A DNA stretch of 64,000 bases from Calvatia gigantea (taxonomy: Eukaryota > Basidiomycota > Agaricomycetes > Agaricales > Lycoperdaceae), in contig JACAAK010000004.1 of NCBI GenBank assembly GCA_025093985.1, forward strand, positions 4,278,001 to 4,342,000, written 5' to 3'. Under the pieces are notes generated by a model. It saw nothing but the letters and a program-made list of their open reading frames with translations, had not been told where the DNA came from and ran no database searches. Below, piece after piece: positions 32,088-41,611 of the stretch; within the stretch, counting starts at the first letter, position 1; every line of letters starts with the position of its first letter. The position numbers were made by a program, and so were the translations under genes.

Positions 32088-35000
32088 CGACTGCTGCTCA
32101 CTCGGACCATGTTAGCAACGCTGGTAGAGGTTGAGGAGGCTATGGTCGCTTTCAACCTGGGAGACAGTGGTGCCTTTGGTCCACTTGATACCCTATCTAA
32201 CCCATGTTGTGAACGCGTGCACTACACACAGCAGTCCTACATGATGCCGACATGTTGTTACCCGTTCTTGGTTTTTGATCTGGCAAACCGTCATCTCTGG
32301 TCTGGTTTGACTGCTTTAGGTCCACTCCCCATTCTGGGTTGCAGCAGAACTGTTCCGCTCTGGTTGCTCCACCTCTGTTCTGGTATTCTCACTCTGATCG
32401 ATGACGACACTTTGGGCTTTCTGGGATTCTCTTCAGATCCACCTCAGTAATTTACTATATGATGTATTATCTACGCTGAGCATTATGCTCTGCTTTGCTG
32501 GTTAATTAGCTGGTCTTCGTGACCACAATAAAACCGCAGTGTCAGGCAAATTATAAGTCTTGTGTTCTTGTGTTCCAAGTCGATTGGGCAAGTCCCGCCT
32601 TGATTCAAAACACACCACGAGCATATACCTGAGCTATTTGACTCACTTAAGCTGGCAGTTATAAGCTGCTAAGGCCTGCTTAATTAAATAAAGCAGGGAT
32701 ATAGAAAATATCTTTGAGAAGTCCACTATTGGTTCCTTTACTCTAAGCTTTAATGCTTTACCCCTTCTATGTCTATTCAACTACTGCTTTATTCTTTCTA
32801 TGGATAGCTCATGCGCTTTAAGCGCTTTATGCCATGCTAAGGCAGTGGGCTACTACATTTGCAGCGCTTATGCTGGTATGGTAGACAGTGGCCGCAAGGC
32901 TAGCAGCATCAATAATACCATGGCATTATGCCAATAGCAGCAGCACTTGCAGCATTTGCAAAAATATCCAAAGAAGATAGCAAGGAGAAGAACGCTAAAT
33001 GCATCCTTGCAGCAGGAAAATAAGGGGAGAAGGATAATGAGCTGGTAATACTGCCATTATGTTGTTTCAGGAAATACTTCGGAATACAGTTAAATATGCC
33101 GCTGGCTTGAGCGATTGCCGCCATATACTATTTCTCTTATAGAGGAGCCGCGTTGTTTTATATCGCGCCCTGCTTCCAGCATCAATGTTACTTCACTTGT
33201 GTTAAGCGCATGTTCATGCACCCAAGTTTGAAGACCTGTTCAAGTCAGAGCATGGACAAGCACATTAAAATGCTTTGTCCACCAACTACAGGAATAACAA
33301 TGATTGCTTCAAGGAAGTTTGACTTTATGGAAGTTGCCGTCCACGATTAGGACTAGAGCGCACCATTTAGCAACTATAATTGAGAAAGAGGATGAGTATA
33401 GCACCATACGATGCAATATGCCAACGAATTCCTTAAGGAATCCTTTAGACCGCTCTTTATGGAGCTTGGCACTGGAGGAGTTCTTGAGTCGCCATCTTCG
33501 GATGTCACTGACCTTGATACCAATGGAAGGATATATGGTAGTACTTTCGACTTCATACTCCTTGATAAATGCTACGAATAACAGTGTGCCGCATGAGATG
33601 TAAGCGCAGGCTATAAATCCTTTTCCACGCAACAAGTGAGAAATCCTTATGGATCATATGAAGATGATAGCGGGAGCATGTTGCTCTATTCACTTGAGAA
33701 GAATATCCTTTCAAGGATCTCATGAATCGCATCATTACAAAGAAAGGAAATTACGACACGTCTAGGAATTAGCAGAATAGCTCCCAACATATAACGGTTG
33801 AGCTTCAGCACTGTATCACCAGATTTAATTCTTAGACCTCACCGCTTTACATTAGGCTTGAGGCAAGAAACTGGGATCCCTCGGGAAAGACAAGTCTGAG
33901 CTGCTTTAATATTCCAGCATTAGTCTATGACATTAGGGATAAAGATTTGTAGCGCCACATTTGTGTGTGGCCGATCTATATCGAGAAATCTTATAACGAA
34001 TGTCCTCGAGTGTAAAAGCTTTTGAGGCAATCGTTAAAGGTCACTGCCTTTGCAGTAAGTCATGCAGAGCCGTTTTCATTCACCCAATCTCATCGTTGTA
34101 CACGAACTTGCATTACAAGCAAGGAGATGAATGGTTGTTGAACATTACGCCTACTAGACTATATCATTTGACATCATCAAACAGAACTTCCCATGATTAT
34201 GCCTTTTCCACTCGTCTTTTACGACTTGTTGAAATGTTGCATTATTTCATTGCCGCTCTGGATTATTTCACAAGGGAAATTGCATCAGTACCTTTATCCA
34301 GAATTCTTTATACAAATATCCTCGTCCTTGAGCGTAATACTCGGACTTGATGGAATTGCTAGTCGTCTATTATGACACTACTCTATGACCTCTTATCTCA
34401 TGATGATAGTTGTCCTCCTTCGAAAGAAGTCATGAGGCTCTAAGATTCATTAGAGAAACCTCTACAGTATAGCTGACAATGGCCAATGTTGCAACTGATT
34501 ATGGAGGAGAGTTTGTCTAAACAAAAGCAATAGCAAAACATTTGTGGCATGAATAACCCACTAAAAACCTCCTACTCCCAATGCTTTTGCAATGGTTGAT
34601 GTAGAGAGACTGATCCACACTACACTTTGAGAGCCTAAAAGCTTTATGGCAACAGGAATGTCTTACCCGTCTCAGTGATAGTTTAGCGTTGACTAGAGCG
34701 TAACGCACCAGTCCAAGCATTTATAGTGGAAGACACTTAATTATGTAAATCAAGGGATAAACCATTAATTTGGTTCTGTACTGTGGGTTTGGCTTCGCGG
34801 TGCATCAGTTAACATGATGACCACCCAAACATGATTGCTTATTTGAGATATAACATACCTCAATCAATTGATCAACAAGAACTTTTGAAGTTCAAGCGGC
34901 ACACAGAAAGGCTTAACATTCTATGAACAATCCACATTTGGATGCCTTATTCGATGAGGGAATATACCCTTAAACGTCATGATTCAGCAACTGGATAGCA

Positions 35001-36333
35001 GTAAACCAGTTCATTTGCAAAGAAGAGAGCAAAACCTGCATGAAGTAAGAGATAGCAATTTCTTTATCTGCCATCTTTTAATGTCGCAGGATATATTCCA
35101 TTACATTCCACAATCACCTCCTGATTCCTTTCCATTTCCATTCAAGAAATCTCCACCTACTATGTCCTACGTCTTATGCTGACATATTCACCAATTTGAT
35201 GCATAATATGCGCATCCTTTACAGGATATCTACTGCTTTTGACACACCACACTTCTGTGTCGCCACTTAAGTGGAACGACCATTGTGAAGGAGTTATAGA
35301 ATAAAATGCTGGTTGATAATGCATTGCACAATTGAACCTGACTAGGAAAGACCGCATTATTCATTACGCGGGTCACCTACAGGTAGACTATAATGGATTA
35401 GGCATTCAATTTCAAGAAGAACTCATTTGGACTCACTGACTAGAGTTGGACAAGCATAAGACTTGCTACATGTTCACACTAGCATCTACCAGAAAAGCGC
35501 AATAGCTCGGATATATCATCCTAAAAATATGTGATGGTTATACCTCCATATGAGCTTTCGCCTCACATAGCTTAACAAACTTGCGAGAAAATTCTTTTTA
35601 TTTCTGGAATTGCATTGATAATGATCCGCCATTAACAATGCGTGTTGACATTTAAATCAAAATACTCGTCGCTGAGGGAGGAGTACAGTAAAACAAGTTC
35701 TTAATTGCTGGTAAATAACCACATATGATTAAAGCTTTCAATAGCTACACTTCGCTGGTCCGTCTTAATTGATGAGTGCCGTGGTGGTTCGTAACATGAT
35801 AAACACTCTCTAAGCCCTAAAAAGCGATATGATTGAGTAACATGTGTTAGGAAACTTAACATGCTGAAAAGCATGGAGGAGAACAACAGATACAAGTATC
35901 CTTACTCCAAATCCGATGACCGCCTTATCCTGCGCTTAACAGCAAAGGAACTTTACTAAGTTGAAGGCATCGCTTTTGTGATTCAATTCTTCAGTTATCC
36001 ACGCATGTGAGAAATGCTTAGCGTTGATGACAAAACTGCTTTTGCAGACTGGATGAGAAGATACACTGGAATAATCTGATGAGCTTCGGCTTACCAGATA
36101 AGAAGAGAGTTTGAATGACACCAGACGAGCACTATATGTGTTACATGGAAGGAATCTTCAATCCTTGATTGAGCAGGACTTTAATCCGCCTTCATGAGAT
36201 TACACTGGATTTTATCCGTATTTTCCAAAACCACTTCGTCAACCTCGCCTTGGCAATAAAGTCTAATGGCCTTGCAACTAGCCGGCTCGAGTGATTGCCA
36301 CAATATGATACCGATTCCTACATCATTGCGAGC

Positions 36334-37020
36334 CCTCCTCTTTGGAGTCGATGGGGAAAACACAAAGGATATGATATTCCTTTCTGCCTTCATACGAAGA
36401 CACCCGGATAAAAATATTAGGTTTAGAAATATTCCTTTCCGCCACAGTCACTGGAAAAATATATTCATAGGACTTTCAATTGTTCCTATTGCCTCTCACG
36501 AGTCGCTGATAAAACAAATGGGGAGTTATCCCCACCGACGTCTCATGACAAGCGTCTTAGGCAAAAATAACATTAGGAAATTATTCCTTCCTCCTCTAGC
36601 GAGTTGTAGGAGAAAATATTATAAGGTTTACACTTTTACCTTTCCACCTCTTATGAGTTGTTGGACAAAATAAATCAGGAACATATTCCTTCATACTCAT
36701 TCAAGAGTTGACTGTAAAAATATGGCAGGAACTTATTCCTTTCACAAGATAAAAATAAGATAGGGTCTAACAATCCTTTCTCTCTTTCACGAGATTGAGA
36801 AAAAAAACTTCATAGGTTTTGAATGTAACCTTCCGCCTCTTCGTGAGTCTACAGTAAAACATCTACATGGAATTTATCCATCTGCCTCGAATTGAGAGTC
36901 TGGAAAAATATACAGGGTCAATTTCAAGATCCTTCCACCTCTCCGGAGTTGTATGGAAAAACAAATAAGGGACTTAATCGTTCCTCCCTCCTTTTCGGAG
37001 TTGATGGGAAACAACAAAAA
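36334..37020 (+). repeat. Copia-L copy 2 array of ~50-bp hairpin-bearing units
   Basis: Counterpart of 8452-9134: about 14 units of roughly 45-56 bp. Each holds a CTC-N4-GAG dyad (for example CTCTTCGTGAG, CTCTCCGGAG, CTCTTATGAG), an A-rich run after GGAAAA or GGATAAAA, and an AGGAA..TTCCT dyad. Not in a reading frame; units are too diverged to be recent duplicates. Confidence 0.7.
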
Positions 37021-37752
37021 AAGTGTGTATGCATTCCTTGGGACTGAATCCTTAATCCACATCAGCTGAAATGCCTTTTGCATGGAGGAAAATTGCATGA
37101 GACCACTTCCATTTGCGAATCCATTAATTTGGAATTTGTTCGAGTTAAATCAGAACAAGGCTTGTAGCATCATTGCTTCGCCGGCTCGTAGAACTGCCAC
37201 GGCTGATTGATCTACATAACCACAAAGTGACGGCCTTAGTTACGCTGGCTTAATATTGCCACTTTCCTGATCTCACAATAAATCGCATGCTGGAATAGCG
37301 ACCAGTGATTTATCACTTAGGATTTCGCATCAGCAAAATGGTTTTTGTATTTCGCACCTATGCAGAAAAACAGACTTGTTGAACGCTTCGAAAGAATTGC
37401 TGTTTACAATTTCTGGAGGAGCCTTTTTAGGCTTTCCTACTCCTACTCTTCGATGAAAGTCACAGCGAGTTAGTTGCGGGAGTTTAAAGTGAGTTAAAGG
37501 ACATTTGATAGCTCAAAGCAATTGTCATTGTGTCCTTTATGGCCATCATAGCAAACGCTAGCATTAATTCCTCTCTGCTACAGGCTTTTTTCCAACTTTC
37601 AAAAGCTGGTTAAATCCACATGACTGTTGATGACTCTGACATTTGATGTTCGGCTCTGCCGCTCTTTTGTTGAAGATTCCAATGTCTAAGTCTGGTTTCA
37701 ATACCGCTAGATTATTGAAGCATTAATCTTCCCCTCTTCAAGTGAGGAGGAG

Positions 37753-38296
37753 TGTTGAATCTTGCTCCGTACCACTACGTTGGTTCAGTCTATTTATAGC
37801 TGAAACAGGGTTTGAGTATTTCACCTTCAGAGGGTCGATAATAACAGACCATCACAGACTACGTATGCAGTAGTTGTACTGCCCTTCTGGTAGTTGGTTA
37901 TACACTCTGCATGGAACCTTCTAGTACATGTGTTGTACACAGTATGCTCCAATTATGCTACTGGTAGTTAGACCTCACCCGTATAAGGGTTTAGAGTGCA
38001 CAGACCAGGGATATTAGTATATATACCCTATGTAGCATTGTAGTATGTATGCCTCTTGGCTATGCCCTTTGGCGTAAGACTATATGTCTTCTCTCCTCTA
38101 TGCTAGCTTCTCTAAGCATTGCTTCCCTTCTCCTCAAGACTCTCTGAGTACGCTGGTATAAGCAGGACTATTGCCGCTACCATGCATCTCTCCTACTGGA
38201 CCGTCTCCTGGATGAATACAACTACCCTCCACTGCTGACGCCTACACGCTTAGGTAGTGTGAACTTATATTGGGATGTCTACTCGTTCTCTCAACA
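37753..38296 (+). repeat. Copia-L copy 2, 3' LTR
   Basis: 544 bp, preceded by the purine tract GAGGAGGAG and followed by the target duplication TACTG. Confidence 0.93.
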
Positions 38297-39110
38297 TACT
38301 GACTCTTAGGGATCAAGATGGCTGCCTCAACTGCCTGGCACCCACAGACTGATGAGCAGACAGAGTGGGTGAACCAGGAACTTGATCAGTACCTCTGCCT
38401 CTTCATAAATGAGTGACAGAATGACTGGCATGACCTCCTCTCACTTACAGAATTCCAGCACAACAACTATGTCCACACTTCCACCCAACACTCCCCCTTC
38501 CTCTTAAATACTGAATGTCATCCACACATGGGATTTGAGCTGTGTCAGCTGCCCTTGAAGATCAAATCAGTTAACAAGTTTATGAAGCAAATGGAGTCAA
38601 CACTAGAGGAAGTGAAATCTGTACTGGTCAAGGCAAAAGATGACATGACCCACTACTACAACCAATGATGTACACCCACACCTGTATACAAACCAGGCAA
38701 CAAAGTTTACCTCAAAGTGGATGATATCCAGACCACCCACCCATCAAGGAAGCTTTCTCACCAACACCTCAGACTATATGTCATAGACAAGCAGGTCAAT
38801 GCCAATGCCTACCATTTTCACCTCCCCCATTCTATGCAATGTCTCTATCCAGTTTTCAATGTTGTTAAACTCATACCCACACCACCCAATCCAATCAAGA
38901 ACCACCATGCAAAACCTCCATCCAATCCTATCATTGTCAATGAAGAAAAGGAATGGGAGGTTGAAGAAGTCCTTAACAGCCACATTCACTGAAAACGACT
39001 TCAATACCTCATCAAGTGGAAAGGCTTTGGAACAGAACACAACTCATAGGAGCTAGCCAATGGAGTCCAAGCCCCAGACCTAGTCCAGGAGTTCTACCAC
39101 AAATATTCTA
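38297..39110 (+). pseudogene. Gypsy-C copy 2 pol, integrase C-terminus and chromodomain
   Basis: Resumes the integrase after Copia-L ([20 protein letters not shown]). Then a frame-interrupted C-terminal region, the GPY/F-like stretch (KLSHQHLRLYVID..., HPVFNVV-like words near 38850) and a chromodomain (KEWEVEEVLNSHIH, stop TGA, then RLQYLIKWKGFG and AQDLV-like words to about 39108). Stops near 38414, 38666 and 38992. Chromodomains direct integration to methylated-histone chromatin in chromoviruses. Confidence 0.85.
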
Positions 39111-39210
39111 GCACCCCTTGTCTCATCCATGCACTTACTTTTGGCTCACTTCCCTTCCAACTGATCCAACACCATGCATCAAGATGCTGTGATTTTGGAG
39201 GGGGGGTGAA

Positions 39211-39548
39211 TGTCAGGGCAACCTCCAACAGTCCCCCCAGACCACCCCACAATCCCACACTCTCACCTGTGCTCAGCCATGCAGACATGAGCAACAACTG
39301 GAGATCCTGAAGGACAATGATGGACTTACATACATAATGAAGCAATAGGACAATAGACAGTAAAGTAGTATATATTAACCTGTACACCTGCAAGGGACCC
39401 TTATCCGATTCTCTAAGAATTCCCCCACAGGTATATAGTCCATACACATGTTCATAATACAACTAAGGATTCCTCCACAGTTACCTGCTCACCCACTTCA
39501 TGAGAGCCTCATGTCCCCAAGCCACTCAGACTGCAGATTGCCCTTACA
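39211..39548 (+). repeat. Gypsy-C copy 2, 3' LTR
   Basis: 338 bp, TGTCAGGGCAACC...GCCCTTACA, preceded by a G-rich polypurine tract at 39197-39206. Confidence 0.92.
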
Positions 39549-39553
39549 GTAGG

Positions 39554-39636
39554 GATATAAAATCATGTACACTCTCAGGACACTGAACAGACTTTATGCT
39601 AGTAGTAGAATTGGCTCATTAATTGGTGCCAATTAC
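39554..39636 (+). repeat. Unclassified repeat U, copy 1
   Basis: About 80 bp similar to the complement of 45232-45305 (shared words TTTATGCTAGTAGTAGAATTGG with few changes, GGACACTG, TCATTAATTGGT). It continues, less clearly, beyond the fold-back element at 40436-40490. Family unknown. Confidence 0.55.
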
Positions 39637-39639
39637 CCA

Positions 39640-40432
39640 CCTTTCATTCTGATTCAAAAATAAGTGCCCTTATTGTCTTTGAATCTTCTTATTGTCTCTG
39701 GACATAGGACCCATTGTGGCTGAGATTCAAAATCTGACTTACAACTGGCCCAGATTCTTGATTTGGTGCCTGGGGTACAACTGGTCATAGAACTGGTGGT
39801 GGCTCCAGAGAAAGAGTCAAATGGGCAGCACAGGTTAGTCCCAGAGGCAGGAAATGATTGATGCCCAGGTTCTGAGTCAGTGCTGGTCTCAGCACAGGGC
39901 ACTGGGCAAGTCATGGGTTCTAAATTGGTGCCTGCAAAAGGTTGAGTGGCCCAGGAGCAGGTGCAGGAGCAGGACACTCAGGTAAATTGCAGCAAAAAGG
40001 TAAAAGAGGAAAGCACTGAGATAAGAAACCAGCATGTTTGCCTTAAAATACTCAGATAAGAATCCTCCTGTTGAAATTGTCAAATATATCCCATGTTGAT
40101 GTCATGTAAATACTGTAGATTTTATTCGAGTGCCCTGCTCCTGCACCCGCTCCACCCATGACTTCCTCAGTGCCCTGTGCCAAGACCAGCACCAACTCAG
40201 AACCCAGGCATCAATCATTTCCTGCCTCCGGGACTAACCTGTGCCACCCATTTGACTCTTTCCCTGGAGCAATGGCCAGTTCTATGACCAGTTTTACCCC
40301 GGCTACCAAATCAAGAACCTGGGCCAGTTGTAAGTCAGATTTTGAATCTCAGCTACAATCAGCCATATGTCCAGAGACAATAAGAAGATTCAAAAACAAT
40401 AAGGGCACTTGTTTTTGAATCAGAATGAAAGG
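39640..40432. mobile_element. Fold-back element with ~300-340 bp inverted arms
   Basis: Left arm 39640-39978 and right arm about 40128-40432 are inverted copies (ends CCTTTCATTCTGATTC / complement) with a spacer of about 150 bp. Flanked by CCA on both sides (39637-39639, 40433-40435), a possible 3-bp target duplication. Each arm encodes, outward-ending, the same ORF (39654-39977 minus, 40158-40418 plus; shared words HQSFPASGTNLC, WASCKSDFESQ, CPETIRRFK, NKGT). Inserted in repeat U. No transposase. Confidence 0.75.
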
Positions 40433-40980
40433 CCAGGAATCAGTCCCAGTGGAAAGTCAATCGAGCCGCAATCACACCAAATCGGGTGGCAGTTGCCAGT
40501 TTCGAGAAGCATTGATGAAGATTGATATCACATGTAACTAGCCCTCGTGACAAAGGGAAGAACCTATTGCAATCGAGCTTCGTTGACCGGCCTTCGGCAC
40601 GTGCTGAGTTCGGGTTTATTAATAGGTTATTTCTTGGCCTCTTTTCCCGTTGTCATGTTCTTGCAGCCAGTCCCGAAAGTCCCGTTCACCGGTGTACGAC
40701 GCAAGCAACCATCCTGGTACTGGTGCGCTGGCCTGTCTTTGTATATTGATTTTACTCCCATAATTGCCCAGGAGGCTGCTTGTTTGCCTACCTCGTTCCC
40801 ACTTGTTGTTATCACTTTCTGGGGCCCTACCTGTGGACGCCTGGTCAATTCATCCCCCTCTCACTCATGATCAAACTATCACCTCGCCTACATATCTCTG
40901 GCCTCTATCTTATGCAGTGATTCAATGATCGATGGGCTGGTTCACAATTATACAAGAACTTGGACCCTGTTATATCCAAT
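40433..40980. other. Unassigned interval
   Basis: Holds the continuation of repeat U (to about 40490) and then sequence with overlapping short ORFs around 40522-40870 that I cannot relate to any family. Confidence 0.4.
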
Positions 40981-40989
40981 ACACATTGC

Positions 40990-41453
40990 GTGGGAGATTG
41001 GCGCATGGACCTGGCAGCCGACATGATGTTCAGACAGGCTACTGGCATTGTGCTCTATAACTTCATATTCCCCTACTGCCTTGGCTGTTGCCCATGTCTG
41101 GAGATGTTTATCTTTATAGAAATTTACGGCTACTCTGACATGTCCGCCTGCATCAGGCTCCCGGAAATGTGTCTGACCCTCATACTAATTTGTCTTCGTA
41201 CGTGCAGGAAAATGTTTTTGAAGAGGGCATCATCGCCAAGGTAGCAACAACTATAGGGAATTTGTGTAAAGAGGTCATGGTCAGGAGTGTAGTCCATGAT
41301 TGTATACGTGAGATTCAGGCATTCCACGATGTGGTGGAGAGTTACAACACCGGGGTGTCTTGATACTAGCTGATGCAGCGCTATTTCATGGATGTGGACC
41401 TGTCGTAGTATCTGACCGCCTGCAACCATTTTTTCTGAGCCCATAAGAAACAA
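40990..41453 (-). pseudogene. Protein kinase remnant (Ran1-like catalytic domain)
   Basis: The minus frame from 41453 contains HEIALHQLVSRHPGVVTLHH, MDYTPDHDLFTQI and YLGDDALFKNIFL, the hinge region of fungal Ran1/Pat1-type Ser/Thr kinases between the alpha-C helix and helix alpha-D/E. An intron-like GTACGA donor follows the last motif. After an AG acceptor near 41145 a garbled catalytic loop appears (FYKDKHLQTW where HRDLKPEN is expected), so the HRD Asp and Lys-Pro-Glu-Asn are gone. No ATP-binding Gly loop or DFG is legible. Clearly non-functional. Confidence 0.65.
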
Positions 41454-41611
41454 GAACTCCTGGAAATGCGGACTTCCATTTTAGGCAAATGCACAAACAA
41501 CCACAACCCGAAAACGCGCTCTGCGATCCGCTTGCCTCTTATCTCTAACCACGACTGCCCGCTCCCCAATACAATATTTATTCACATTCTTTCAAGTCTC
41601 ACCCATATACT

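Larger units (their letters stand above)
31532..38296 (+). mobile_element. Copia-L copy 2, complete non-coding LTR element
   Basis: 6765 bp. LTRs 31532-32075 and 37753-38296, each 544 bp with TGTTGA...TCAACA ends. Target duplication TACTA (31527-31531) / TACTG (38297-38301). PBS GGTTATGGGCCC at 32076 resembles the complement of the initiator tRNA-Met anticodon arm, the half-tRNA priming of copia-type elements. Polypurine tract AGTGAGGAGGAG before 37753. The 5.7 kb interior has no ORF above about 135 codons and no recognisable retroviral domain, so it would depend on proteins in trans. It carries the hairpin-unit array at 36334-37020. Confidence 0.88.
19128..39548 (+). mobile_element. Gypsy-C copy 2, chromovirus split by two nested insertions
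   Basis: Plus-strand Ty3/gypsy element: remnant of 5' LTR 19128-19187, gag 19373-19705 and 27745-28524, pol 28533-31531 and 38297-39110, polypurine tract GGAGGGGGGG before 39211, 3' LTR 39211-39548. A complete Gypsy-A lies in gag (19706-27739) and a complete Copia-L in the integrase (31532-38296). Without them the element is about 5.6 kb. Order of events visible here: Gypsy-C first, then the two insertions. Confidence 0.92.
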
